Positions 34,491 through 42,970 are shown, numbered from the stretch's first letter. The stretch: DNA of 64,000 bases from Nonomuraea jabiensis (GCF_014204795.1 NZ_JACHMB010000001.1:4216001-4280000); one strand, 5' to 3'. The notes: generated by a model from the sequence alone, not told the origin. Translations and numbers: made by a program.

Positions 34491-34567
34491 GAACGCAGAG
34501 TGTCACCCGCACCCCGTTCCGTGACGAACTCGGGCCGCAGAACTCCTCGTTCGTACGGCCCGAACTC

Positions 34568-35758
34568 TCAGTTCGCGATGCCGTGGCGCTCGGCCAGGTA
34601 GCGGACCTCCGGCGCCCACGACGGCCGGGCGCGCCGCGCCAGGGACCGCACCATCTCCCTCAGCAGCAGCTTGTGATCCAGCTCCTCCGGGCATTCGCGT
34701 TCGATCCGCAGGAGATGGAGCAGGCTGGCGGCATCGTCGCCCACGTCCTCGCAGGCACGGGCGACCTGGCTGAGGTGGGTGGCGCGCCGCTCGATGGACG
34801 GGGTGTGCCGCAGGTCGATGTCGTCGGCGATCTGCAGCACCGCCTCCGGGCGCCCCATGTCGTTCTCGATGCTGGCCATGTGGATGGCGACGTTGGTCGG
34901 CCCGAAGAAGGCCAGGTCGTAGACGTCGGCCCCGTCCTCGACGCGCTGCGCGAGCCGCGCCGCGGGCCCTCGGACGATCTCCCTGGCCTCGTCGTCGTCG
35001 CCCCCGCGCGCCGCGCCGATCGCGGTCAGCAGGTGCAGCGCGCCGAGCGCCTTGACGTGGCGGTCGTCGCCGTCGGCGACGTGGGGCTCCAGCATCTCGA
35101 TGCCGCGCCGGCCGACGTCGTACGCGATCTGGTGCATGTCGTCCGACAGCATCGACTGCCCCAGACTCCAGTACGCCCACGCCCGGATCAGCGGATCCCC
35201 CGACTCCTCCGCGAACCGCATGGCCCGGTCCGCCGCCAGATGCGCCAGATCGACCCGCCGCAGGTGCTTGAGCACGCCCCTGGCCAGCATGTACGCGTCG
35301 GCCGCGACGCGGTGGGCCGGCGGCGTGTCCGCGAGCGCGAGGTTCTCGGCGTCGGAGATCAGGGACGGCAGGGACGCCATCAGGATCGAGTAGCGGTGCG
35401 CCGAGGTGAACCAGGCGTTGCGTGCCGAGGCCACCCGTTCGGAGAGCTGGTCGGCGTCGGGCGGCTCGAGGTCGGGCTCCAGCGACCGCCACGTGAACAG
35501 CGCCCGCTCGATGTCGCTGATCTGCGGCCGGCTGGGCTCGTGCGAGTCGCGCGGGGTCTCTCCTAATAGCACGGCGGTGCGTACGCCCAGCACTTTGGCG
35601 ATCTCCCGCAGAAGGGGGAGCGAGGGGGTTCGCTTGCCGTGCTCGATCAGCTCGATGTGCCTCGGCGTGCAGCCGGACTGGGTCGCCAGCGCGGTGGTGC
35701 TCATGCCCCTTCGTTCGCGCTGGAGCCTGATCATCTGCCCGGTGGCTATTTCGGACAT
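34568..35758 (-). CDS. XRE-type helix-turn-helix regulator with TPR-like C-terminus
   Basis: 396 residues. Residues about 7-62 form a Cro/C1-type helix-turn-helix (GQMIRLQRERRGMSTTALATQSGCTPRHIELIEHGKRTPS). The remaining 330 residues are alpha-helical with TPR-like segments, similar to Streptomyces signalling regulators that bind small peptides or hormones. No catalytic motif is seen. ATG 35758 lies 72 bp from the convergent end of the MarR region. The paired small ORF at 34296 is a possible partner. Confidence 0.83.
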   Translation of the reverse strand: MSEIATGQMIRLQRERRGMSTTALATQSGCTPRHIELIEHGKRTPSLPLLREIAKVLGVRTAVLLGETPRDSHEPSRPQISDIERALFTWRSLEPDLEPPDADQLSERVASARNAWFTSAHRYSILMASLPSLISDAENLALADTPPAHRVAADAYMLARGVLKHLRRVDLAHLAADRAMRFAEESGDPLIRAWAYWSLGQSMLSDDMHQIAYDVGRRGIEMLEPHVADGDDRHVKALGALHLLTAIGAARGGDDDEAREIVRGPAARLAQRVEDGADVYDLAFFGPTNVAIHMASIENDMGRPEAVLQIADDIDLRHTPSIERRATHLSQVARACEDVGDDAASLLHLLRIERECPEELDHKLLLREMVRSLARRARPSWAPEVRYLAERHGIAN

Positions 35759-35829
35759 GGACGTGAGGCCTCCTGGGTGGGTCCCGACATCCCACAGGCT
35801 AGGGCTCCAGGAGATCGCCTGTCCTGGAT

Positions 35830-36318
35830 TCAGCCCTGCTCAGAGGAGCTGCCGGGGCGCGCGTGATGCTCCAGGAGGCGCGTCAGCAGACCTGACAACT
35901 GCTCGCGTTCCGGCTGGCTCAAAGGGGCGAACAGCTCGTCCTGAAGGTCCGCGATGAGCGTCTGCAGCCGCCGTACCTGCTCGATCCCCTCGGGGGTGAT
36001 GGTGATGACGTTGCGGCGGCGGTCGGCGGGGTCGGGGGTGCGCTCGACGAAGCCGCGCTCGGCGAGCTCGTTGATGACGGCGACCATGTCGCTGCGGTAG
36101 ATGCCGGTGCGCCTGCTCAGCTCGGCCTGGCTCACCGGACCCGCCTCGCGGAGCGCGACGAGCGCCGCGTAGTGCCACTTGCGGGCGTCGACGGCGGCCA
36201 GGCCCTCGTTCACCAGCCGGTCGGCGTGCATCGCGACCAGCGACAGCGTCCGGCTGGGCAGGAGCCGCAGCGCCGCGGGGGTGGCCCTGAGGTCGTCGTC
36301 CGTCATGCTCCCGATCAT
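35830..36318 (-). CDS. MarR-family regulator facing a haloalkane dehalogenase gene
   Basis: 162 residues (158 if ATG 36306 is used; neither start has ideal ribosome-site spacing). The winged-helix core is AELSRRTGIYRSDMVAVINELAERGFVERTPDPADRRRNVITIT, with the DxRxxxV wing typical of MarR. It is divergent from the dehalogenase gene. The 70-bp gap is filled by three copies of a 17-bp near-palindrome, which is strong evidence for direct and self regulation. The inducer is unknown. Confidence 0.88.
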   Translation of the reverse strand: MIGSMTDDDLRATPAALRLLPSRTLSLVAMHADRLVNEGLAAVDARKWHYAALVALREAGPVSQAELSRRTGIYRSDMVAVINELAERGFVERTPDPADRRRNVITITPEGIEQVRRLQTLIADLQDELFAPLSQPEREQLSGLLTRLLEHHARPGSSSEQG

Positions 36319-36327
36319 AGCTCCTTG

Positions 36328-36385
36328 CGTTAGTGGCACTAACGATGTACGTTCGTTAGTGCCATAAACGTTAGTCGCACTTACG
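36328..36385. promoter_or_regulatory. Three MarR-type operator copies between the regulator and dehalogenase genes
   Basis: Site 1, 36328-36344, is a perfect palindrome CGTTAGTG-G-CACTAACG. Site 2, 36354-36370 (CGTTAGTGCCATAAACG), and site 3, 36369-36385 (CGTTAGTCGCACTTACG), are imperfect copies sharing two bases. Site 3 ends two bases before the dehalogenase ATG at 36388; site 1 lies at the regulator start. Occupancy would block both genes. Confidence 0.75.
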
Positions 36386-36387
36386 AA

Positions 36388-37272
36388 ATGAGAACCGTCA
36401 TGCCGACGATCGACGTGCTCGACTCGACCATGTACTTCGAGGACTCCGGCGCTTCCGGCCTGCCCTTCGTGTTCCTGCACGGGAACCCCGCCTCGTCCCA
36501 TGCGTGGCGGAAGGTGCTGCCGGGGCTGGACGGCCGCCTGCTCGCCCCTGACCTGATCGGCATGGGGCGGTCGGGGAAGCCCGGCATTCCGTACCGGTTC
36601 GGCGACCACGCCCGCTACCTCGACGCGTGGTTCGACGCGCTCGGGCTGGAGGAGGTGGTGCTCGTCGGGCACGACTGGGGTGGCGCCCTCGCGTTCGACT
36701 GGGCCGCCCGCCACCCGGAGCGGGTCCGGGGGGTGGCGTTCATGGAGACCATCGTCCGCACGATGAGCTGGAGCGACCTGGGCGAGGCCCCGCGTGCCCG
36801 CGCCGAGACACTGCGCAGCGCCCAGGGGGAGGCGCTGGCGCTCGACCAGAACTTCCTCGTGGAGACGGCGTTCTCGGGCGGGGTGCTGACGAGCCTGAGC
36901 GAGGAGGAGAAGGAGCCGTACCGGGCGCCGTACCCCACCAGGGAGAGCAGGCGGCCGCTGCTGGAGTGGGCGCGGTCCCTGCCGCTGGACGGCGAGCCCG
37001 CCGACGTGGCCGAGCGGGTCGAGGGGTACGGGAAGTGGCTCGGGGCCAGCTCCGACGTGCCCAAGCTGCTGCTGACCTTCGACTCCTCCCCGACACTGCT
37101 GATCGGGCCGGAGGTGGCCGCCTGGTGCGCCGCGAACATGGCCGCCCTGGAGGTCGAGCACCAGGGCCCGGCCGGCCATCACGTCACCGAGGACCAGCCC
37201 GAGGCCATCGCCGCCGCGATCGCCGGCTGGGCGACCCGTCACGGCCTGCGGGAAAGCGCAGGTCAGCGGTAG
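36388..37272 (+). CDS. Haloalkane dehalogenase-like alpha/beta hydrolase
   Basis: 294 residues. The full haloalkane-dehalogenase catalytic set is visible: HGNP (halide-binding Asn), GHDWGG (nucleophile Asp and halide Trp), the acid Glu in AFMETIVR and the base His in GHHVTEDQPEAI. This pattern fits the DhaA/LinB subfamily. Expected reaction: hydrolytic C-halogen cleavage; the natural substrate is unknown. ATG 36388 sits directly against operator 3, so ATG 36400 or a leaderless transcript is possible. The stop codon lies inside the first 37-bp repeat. Confidence 0.87.
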   Translation: MRTVMPTIDVLDSTMYFEDSGASGLPFVFLHGNPASSHAWRKVLPGLDGRLLAPDLIGMGRSGKPGIPYRFGDHARYLDAWFDALGLEEVVLVGHDWGGALAFDWAARHPERVRGVAFMETIVRTMSWSDLGEAPRARAETLRSAQGEALALDQNFLVETAFSGGVLTSLSEEEKEPYRAPYPTRESRRPLLEWARSLPLDGEPADVAERVEGYGKWLGASSDVPKLLLTFDSSPTLLIGPEVAAWCAANMAALEVEHQGPAGHHVTEDQPEAIAAAIAGWATRHGLRESAGQR

Positions 37273-37371
37273 GCGGCGACCGACGCGGGGAAGCGCGGGT
37301 CAGCGGTAGGCGGCGACCGACGCGGGGGAGTGCCGGTCAGCGGTAGCGGCGGCGGCCGACGCGGGAGAGGA
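37261..37371. repeat. Three 37-bp tandem repeats across the ends of two convergent genes
   Basis: Units beginning GGTCAGCGGTAG start at 37261, 37298 and 37335. The first two are almost identical and the third is slightly diverged. Unit 1 contains the dehalogenase stop TAG; unit 3 contains the stop (TCA on the plus strand) of the minus-strand MarR gene. The unit length is not a multiple of three. Confidence 0.85.
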
Positions 37372-37840
37372 CCTCGCGCAGCGCGTCGGCCGCCTCGCGC
37401 ACGACCTCGTCCGGGATCCCGCCCGCCACCTCCTCGTGCGCCCGCCCCGAGGCCACCAGCGCGGCCTCCGCCATGCGCCGCCCCTCCTCCGTGAGCTGCA
37501 CCCAGCGGCTGCGCGCGTCGCCCGCGTTGGCCTCGCGCTCGACGTATCCCGCCGCCGCCAGCCGCTGCAGCACGTTGCTGATCCCGCCCGACGTCAGGAA
37601 CAGCGCCTTCGACAGCTCGCTCGGCTTCATCCGGTACGCCGGCGCCCGGCTCAGCGCGGCCAGCACGTCGAACTCGGCGTACGTCAGCCCCAGCTCGGCC
37701 AGCTCGGCCTTGATCACCTGATCGAACATCAGGTGGAGCCGCGCCGCCCGCTTGCTGAGCTCCAGGGCGGCGATGAGGGACGGCGACAGGCCCGCGTCCT
37801 TCCATCGGGGGACCAGCGCGTCGACCTCGTCGTGGTTCAC
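37337..37840 (-). CDS. MarR-family regulator facing an amidohydrolase gene
   Basis: 167 residues from GTG 37840 (an upstream in-frame ATG at 37888 would add 16 residues but lies in the operator region). The winged helix is MKPSELSKALFLTSGGISNVLQRLAAAGYVEREANAGDARSRWVQLT. The C-terminus (LSRVGRRRYR) is encoded by the third 37-bp repeat. It is divergent from the amidohydrolase gene, with inverted repeats in the shared promoter, so it likely regulates that gene and itself. The ligand may be an amidohydrolase substrate or product. Confidence 0.85.
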   Translation of the reverse strand: MNHDEVDALVPRWKDAGLSPSLIAALELSKRAARLHLMFDQVIKAELAELGLTYAEFDVLAALSRAPAYRMKPSELSKALFLTSGGISNVLQRLAAAGYVEREANAGDARSRWVQLTEEGRRMAEAALVASGRAHEEVAGGIPDEVVREAADALREVLSRVGRRRYR

Positions 37841-37867
37841 GCCATCGAGGATACCTGTCGCAATATT

Positions 37868-37894
37868 GCTTTTAGAAAAGCTTCTCATTAAGCT
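37868..37894. promoter_or_regulatory. Candidate operator for the second MarR regulator
   Basis: GCTTTT-AG-AAAAGC (37868-37881) overlaps AGCTT-CTCATT-AAGCT (37879-37894). Both are perfect inverted repeats and unusually A+T-rich for this genome. They lie between the regulator start and the amidohydrolase start at 37902. Confidence 0.55.
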
Positions 37895-37901
37895 TTCGGC
37901 T

Positions 37902-39182
37902 ATGACATCTACGATCTTGATCAGGAACGGCGTCGTCGTGGACACCGAGCCCGACCCCGTCGTGCTGGGGCAGGTGGACGTGCGGATCGAGGACGGCCTC
38001 ATCGCCGAAGTGGGCCCCGGCCTGCCGGACGTCCCCGGCGCGGAGGTGATCGACGCGACCGGGCGGATCGTGCTCCCCGGGTTCGTCGATACCCACCGCC
38101 ACACCTGGCAGGCGGGCATCAGGGCCGTCGCGGCCGACATCACGTTCGACACGTACCTGCGGCGGGTCCTCGGCGAGCTCGCCCCCCGCCACCGCCCCCA
38201 GGACATCTACGCGGGCAACCTCGCGGGGGCGCTGGAGTGCCTGGACGCGGGCATCACCACGCTGCTCGACTGGTCACACGTCCAGTTCAGCCCGGACCAC
38301 ACCGACGCGGCCGTACGGGCGCTGGGCGAGTCGGGCATCCGGGCCGTGTTCGGCTACTGCTACGGCGGCGACTCCGGCGAGCTGACCAAGGAGACCCGGC
38401 GCGTCCACGACACGCTCTTCTGCGCGTCCGGGCTGGTCACGATGGTGGTCGCGGCGCTCGGCCCGGAGATCGTGGGGGAGGAGCGTGCGCTGGAGGAGTG
38501 GCGCGTGGCGGCCGAGCTCGGCCTTCCCGTCACCGCGCACCTGGGCGGCCACGGCCCCGAGAGCGCCGAGCGCGGGCTCGCGTTCCTCGAGGCGAACGGC
38601 CTGCTGTCCACCCCCACGACGTTCGTGCACGCGCTGCACTACACCGACGAGGCGCTGCGGCGCATCGCGGACGCCGGTGGCACCGCCTCGCTCGCCCCCG
38701 TGGACGAGATGAACCTGGGCCTCGGCTACCCCGCCACCGGCCGGCTGAGGGAGGCGGGGATCCCGACGGGCCTCGGCGCGGACACCGTGGTCTGCGCGCC
38801 CGGGGACCTGTTCAGCCTGATGCGTGCGGCCCATCTGCTCGAACGCGGCCGCCCCGACGGCGCCGGGATGGGCTTCACCACCCGCGACGCGCTGCGCATG
38901 GCCACCATCGAGGGTGCCCAGGTGCTGGGCCTCGCGGACGTCATCGGCTCGCTGCGGCCGGGCAAGCAGGCCGACGTCGTGCTGCTGCGCACGGACACGC
39001 TCGGCATGGCGGCGGCGCACGACCCGATCGGCGCCGTCGTGCTCAACGCCGACACCAGCGCCGTGGACACCGTGCTGGTCGGGGGCCGGGTGGTCAAGCG
39101 TGACGGGCGGCTGGTCCACCACGACGTGGCGGCGGTCCTCTCCACACTGATCGAATCGGCCGATATGGTGGCGAACCCCTGA
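37902..39182 (+). CDS. Amidohydrolase of the TRZ/ATZ (chlorohydrolase/deaminase) group
   Basis: 426 residues. A composite N- and C-terminal sandwich (TILIRNGVVVDTEPD; KQADVVLLRTDT) flanks a metal barrel with the HxH motif in GFVDTHRHTW, later His ligands in TAHLGGHG and VHALHY, and an Asp in LGADTVV. These residues match one-metal deaminases/hydrolases acting on purines, pterins or s-triazine-like rings. The substrate is unknown. It is under apparent MarR control and 44 bp upstream of a YihY-type gene. Confidence 0.83.
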   Translation: MTSTILIRNGVVVDTEPDPVVLGQVDVRIEDGLIAEVGPGLPDVPGAEVIDATGRIVLPGFVDTHRHTWQAGIRAVAADITFDTYLRRVLGELAPRHRPQDIYAGNLAGALECLDAGITTLLDWSHVQFSPDHTDAAVRALGESGIRAVFGYCYGGDSGELTKETRRVHDTLFCASGLVTMVVAALGPEIVGEERALEEWRVAAELGLPVTAHLGGHGPESAERGLAFLEANGLLSTPTTFVHALHYTDEALRRIADAGGTASLAPVDEMNLGLGYPATGRLREAGIPTGLGADTVVCAPGDLFSLMRAAHLLERGRPDGAGMGFTTRDALRMATIEGAQVLGLADVIGSLRPGKQADVVLLRTDTLGMAAAHDPIGAVVLNADTSAVDTVLVGGRVVKRDGRLVHHDVAAVLSTLIESADMVANP

Positions 39183-39226
39183 TCGTCGCCCCGGCGCCGG
39201 GGTAGTGGGTCCCCAGGAGGCGCGTG

Positions 39227-40189
39227 ATGGCGAGCGTGATGAGGCGGATCGAGGCGGTCAAGGCCTGGGGCCGCGGCAAGGTGAGCCGCTGGCGGGAACG
39301 GCGTCCGGCCTTGGACCACCTGATCAGGGCGGTGCGGCGGTACCAGCACCAGTCCGGCGACACGCTGGCGAGCGCCGTCACCTACTACGCGTTCCTGTCG
39401 TTCTTCCCGCTCGTGGCGCTCTCGTACGCCGTGCTCGGGTTCGTGGTGGCGACCAGCGAGGCCACCCGGGACGCGCTGGAGAAGGCGATCATCGAGCGGC
39501 TGCCCGGCATCGCCACCCAGCTCAACCTCGACGCCATCGCCACGGCCAGGCAGACGGCCGGGGTCATCGGTCTGCTCGGCCTCCTCTACGCCGGGCTCGG
39601 CGCGCTGGACGCGCTGCGCGGGGCCCTGCGCGAGATGTCCATGACCACCGCGCCGCCGCTCAACTTTTTCGTCGGCAAGCTGCGCGACCTGGCCTCGATC
39701 ATCCTGATCGGGATCACGATGATCGCGTCCGTGCTGATCGCCGGGTTCGCCACCACGGCCACGGACAAGGTGATGCAGTTCGTCTTCGGGAGCGAGTCGG
39801 CACTGTCCACCTGGGGGCTGCGGCTCGCGGGCGTGGTGGCGAGCGTGGGGGCCGACTGGCTGCTGTTCGTGATCCTGCTCGGCTGGGTGGACCGGCCGAC
39901 CCGGCCGTTCCGGCTGATCGCCAGGGGGGCGCTGCTGGGCGCGATCGGGTTCGGGGTGCTCAAGCAGGCGGCGACCCTGCTGCTCGGGCAGACGCTGAGC
40001 AACCCGGTCTACGGGACGTTCGCCGTCATCGTCGGACTGCTCGTCTGGATCAACTTCTCGGCCAGGCTCGTGCTCTACGTCGCCGCCTGGACGGCCACCG
40101 CCGGCCGCTGCCCGCCGCCTTCCCCGACCCCGGTCCCGTCCTCGGACCCGGACGCCTGGGCCCTGCGCGAGGGCACGTCAGGAGCCTGA
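39227..40189 (+). CDS. YihY/BrkB-family inner-membrane protein
   Basis: 320 residues with about six spans, starting with LASAVTYYAFLSFFPLVALSYAVLGFVV, the signature first helix of the YihY/BrkB family. An N-terminal basic cytoplasmic segment (RRIEAVKAWGRGKVSRWRER) precedes it. ATG 39227 has AGGAGG with 6-nt spacing. The function of the family is unresolved (an early ribonuclease BN label is wrong). Its 3' end overlaps the convergent carboxypeptidase gene by 12 bp; in Streptomyces the same neighbours (SCO4847-4849) occur together. Confidence 0.88.
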   Translation: MASVMRRIEAVKAWGRGKVSRWRERRPALDHLIRAVRRYQHQSGDTLASAVTYYAFLSFFPLVALSYAVLGFVVATSEATRDALEKAIIERLPGIATQLNLDAIATARQTAGVIGLLGLLYAGLGALDALRGALREMSMTTAPPLNFFVGKLRDLASIILIGITMIASVLIAGFATTATDKVMQFVFGSESALSTWGLRLAGVVASVGADWLLFVILLGWVDRPTRPFRLIARGALLGAIGFGVLKQAATLLLGQTLSNPVYGTFAVIVGLLVWINFSARLVLYVAAWTATAGRCPPPSPTPVPSSDPDAWALREGTSGA

Positions 40190-41290
40190 GCGGCGGCGCC
40201 GGCGGCGGATGCCGAACCCGAGCCAGATCAGCCCGAACAGCAGCCCCCCGCCGATCACCACGGACCCGATCGTCCTGGTGGAGTCGGTCTGCTTGGAGGC
40301 GGCCGTGTCCAGCAGCGGCGGCTGGGCGGCCGGCGTGACCTTGGAGGCCGGCGGAGCGGAGGAGCGCGGGACGGCCTGAACCTCCGAGAGCGGGTCCACG
40401 AGCCGGCCGACCGGCTGGACCTTGCCCCTGACCGAGAAGCCCCAGTCGAGCAGCTTGGCCACCTCGTCCCAGAAGTAGCCCTCGTGCCGCATGATGCTCA
40501 CGACGATCGTGTGCCCGTCGCGGCTGGCCGCGCCGACGAAGCTGCCCAGGGCCTTCGAGGTCCAGCCGTTCTTGACGCCGATCATGCCCTTGTAGCGCCA
40601 GAGCAGCTTGTTGTGGTTGCTGATCTCGTAGTAGCCCTTGGGCGCCGGGAACTTGGAGGTCTTTGTACTGATATATCCGCGGAAAGCGGGATTGGCGAGG
40701 CCGGCGCGGGCGATCAGCGCCAGGTCGTACGCCGAGCTGCTCTGCCCCGGCTTGTCCAGCCCGCTGGGCGTCTTGGCCACGGTGTCGTACGCCTGCAGCC
40801 GCTTGGCCAGGGCGTTCATGTCGCTCATGGTCTTGGCGACGCCGCCGTTCGTCTCGGCCAGGGCCATGGCCGCGTCGTTCCCCGACGACATCATCAGCGC
40901 CCGGAACAGGTCGTCGATCTTGTACGTCGCCTTGACCGACAGGCCGACCGCCGTGCCCTCCTGGTTGCAGGCGTTCTCGCTGGGCCGGATCTTGCGGTCC
41001 TTGTCGAGCTTGGGAATGAGCGTGAGCGCGGTCAGCGTCTTGAGCGTGCTGGCCGGCAGGAAGCGCCCGTGCGGGTCCTTGGCCGCGAGCACCTCACCCG
41101 TGTCCGCGTCCGCGATGACGTACGACGTAGCCTGGGTCTTGGGCGGCTCCTTGACGCCCTCGGGCGTCACCAGGCCGCGGCTGCCCAGCGCCTCACCCCC
41201 GACCGGTGTCGTCGGAGCGGCATACGCGGTCCCGCCGGTGAGCGAGACCGAGGCGATGAGTGCCGTGACCGGCACGAGTTTCGTCCACAT
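40178..41290 (-). CDS. D-alanyl-D-alanine carboxypeptidase (PBP5-type, S11)
   Basis: Trims the terminal D-Ala from peptidoglycan stem peptides outside the membrane. The 370-residue protein has a signal peptide (VPVTALIASVSLTGGTAYA), the SxxK motif in PASTLKTL, SGN in MSSGNDAAMA and the third motif as KNG (IGVKNGWTSKALG), a variant of KTG. It ends in a membrane anchor (TIGSVVIGGGLLFGLIWLGFGI) followed by an Arg-rich tail. ATG 41290 is divergent from the SCO4848-like gene. Confidence 0.93.
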   Translation of the reverse strand: MWTKLVPVTALIASVSLTGGTAYAAPTTPVGGEALGSRGLVTPEGVKEPPKTQATSYVIADADTGEVLAAKDPHGRFLPASTLKTLTALTLIPKLDKDRKIRPSENACNQEGTAVGLSVKATYKIDDLFRALMMSSGNDAAMALAETNGGVAKTMSDMNALAKRLQAYDTVAKTPSGLDKPGQSSSAYDLALIARAGLANPAFRGYISTKTSKFPAPKGYYEISNHNKLLWRYKGMIGVKNGWTSKALGSFVGAASRDGHTIVVSIMRHEGYFWDEVAKLLDWGFSVRGKVQPVGRLVDPLSEVQAVPRSSAPPASKVTPAAQPPLLDTAASKQTDSTRTIGSVVIGGGLLFGLIWLGFGIRRRRRRSGS

Positions 41291-41373
41291 GGCGATCTCA
41301 GCGTAGCTTCGAGTGAATGCCCATGTGGCGACACATCCCCCGTTGATCCACCTTCGATACTAGAGAGGCACTC

Positions 41374-41607
41374 ATGTCACGAAAGATCGCCGGATTCCTC
41401 ATCATCCTCGGCGCATTCATGATCTTCGAGTGGGTGAACCTCGGGTTTAACTTGGCCGACGGGCATCCGACCAGCTTCTACGTGGTGCACGGAATCCTGA
41501 TCGCGGTGAACATCATCCTCGCCATCGTGCTGGGGATCATCGGCTGGCGGGGGTTGCGCGGCAGTCGCGGCAAGGGGCTCACGGGCCGCACAGGAGACGC
41601 CGGGTGA
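41374..41607 (+). CDS. SCO4848-family small membrane protein
   Basis: 77 residues with two spans: FLIILGAFMIFEWVNLGF and VVHGILIAVNIILAIVLGII, then a Gly/Arg-rich cytoplasmic tail. The family is known only from its constant position next to a D-Ala-D-Ala carboxypeptidase and YihY gene in actinomycetes, as here. A role at the cell envelope is inferred. The last 29 bases overlap the end of the convergent ATP-grasp gene. Confidence 0.8.
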   Translation: MSRKIAGFLIILGAFMIFEWVNLGFNLADGHPTSFYVVHGILIAVNIILAIVLGIIGWRGLRGSRGKGLTGRTGDAG

Positions 41608-42970
41608 GGGCGTGCAGTTCGTCCGCCTCCTCCCGGGAGTCGCCGATCGAGGTGAAGCCCAGCTTCCCGTGCTCGGGGACGGCGCCGAGCAGGTGGAAGA
41701 CGTTGCCGGTACGCCGTTCCGCGTCGAACCCGATCCCGAGCCGATCGGCCATGCGCACGACCTCGCCGGGGCTGCGCCCGCGCAGGCAGGACGAGGAGCA
41801 ATTGTCGGTCGCGGTGTAGAACTTCGGCTGATTTCCGGACATGAGGAGGCCGGTGGCCGGATCGTACGTGGCCCCGGTCGTCAGCACGGCGGCGCCGAAC
41901 GGATGCGTGGTGCCGCCGATCCGCAGATTGATCTCGCACAGCAGCGCCGCGTACCCGGCGTCGGCCTTCAGCGCGAAGAAGTCCATGCCGAATATCCCCA
42001 CCACGCCCCGATCGGCGAGGACCTGGGCGATGCGCTCGGCGGACGAGCCCACCTCGGCCCGGTACTCGGGCGCCGCGGGGAACGTGCAGCCCTGGTAGAC
42101 GTGGCCGTTGGGCCCGCCGAGCACCTGGTCGTGCGTGGCCAGCACCCGCGCGGTGCCGCCCGGCGTGATGCAGGCCAGCGCGCTCGGGTAGTACAGCGGC
42201 CGGTGCTCGATGAACTCCTCGACCACCGCCCCCCGGTCCCTGATCTTCGCGGTGAAGTTGGCCCAGGTCTCCCCGGAGGCCGAGAAGCTGGTCAGCGACC
42301 GGTCGGCCTTGGTGACGATCGCGTTGCCGAGCCCGGAGTAGCTGTCGTTCAGCTTGACGATCACCCGCTCGCCCGGCAGGGCCTCGATCGCCTCCTCGAT
42401 CTCCAGCACGTGCCGGACGTCGCCGAAGCCCCGCGGCATGGGCACGCCCGCCTCGTGGCCGACCTCGCGCGCCCCGCTCTTGGAGCCGTAATAGGCCAGG
42501 GCGGTGGCCGGTCCGTAGAGGGGGACGTTGAGTAACGAGGCGAGCTCCTCCTCGAGCTCGCTCAGGACGAACGGCACCAGCCAGGCGTCGCCCTCGACGG
42601 CCGCGCGCACTTGCTCCAGCGCGTCCGGGCGGGCGAGCAGGGCCTTGGTCAGCGGCTGGGACCAAGGGTCGTCGAGGCTGATCAGCGTGAGCCGTTTGGC
42701 CGCGTCGTCCGGATCCGGCAGGAACGCGAAGTAGTAGTCGATGATGTCGGGATCGATGGGCGCGGAGGAGAGATAGACCACCCTGACCCCGGGCTCGCGG
42801 AGCGTGAGCAGCAGGAACAGCAGCCGTTCCTCGTAGGATCTGGCCGCCGTGATCCGGCGGAGCTCATCCTGCGGAAGGGAGAGCGAGGGCACGACCACCA
42901 GGGTCCCCTCGCTCGGCTCGAAGATGCTTAACCCAGCATACTTCTCCCCGAACGGGATATTAGTGATCAT
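41579..42970 (-). CDS. PGM1-like peptide ligase (pre-ATP-grasp plus ATP-grasp)
   Basis: 463 residues from ATG 42970 (an in-frame start at 43081 would add 37 residues). Residues 1-180 form a pre-ATP-grasp domain (GTLVVVPSLSLPQDELRRI ... LASLLNVPLYG). About 185-370 is an ATP-grasp fold with GERVIVKLNDSYSGLGN as nucleotide loop and LLCEINLRIGGTTHPFG as metal-binding strand. The end resembles PGM1 C-terminal domains. Relatives ligate an amino acid or peptide in pheganomycin-type biosynthesis. No other biosynthetic gene is adjacent, so the product is unknown. Confidence 0.72.
   Translation of the reverse strand: MITNIPFGEKYAGLSIFEPSEGTLVVVPSLSLPQDELRRITAARSYEERLLFLLLTLREPGVRVVYLSSAPIDPDIIDYYFAFLPDPDDAAKRLTLISLDDPWSQPLTKALLARPDALEQVRAAVEGDAWLVPFVLSELEEELASLLNVPLYGPATALAYYGSKSGAREVGHEAGVPMPRGFGDVRHVLEIEEAIEALPGERVIVKLNDSYSGLGNAIVTKADRSLTSFSASGETWANFTAKIRDRGAVVEEFIEHRPLYYPSALACITPGGTARVLATHDQVLGGPNGHVYQGCTFPAAPEYRAEVGSSAERIAQVLADRGVVGIFGMDFFALKADAGYAALLCEINLRIGGTTHPFGAAVLTTGATYDPATGLLMSGNQPKFYTATDNCSSSCLRGRSPGEVVRMADRLGIGFDAERRTGNVFHLLGAVPEHGKLGFTSIGDSREEADELHALTRRLLCGP

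Noticed and set aside
37261..37371. Possible CRISPR-like array
   Set aside because: Units are directly contiguous with no spacers between them and lie across gene ends; no cas genes are present.
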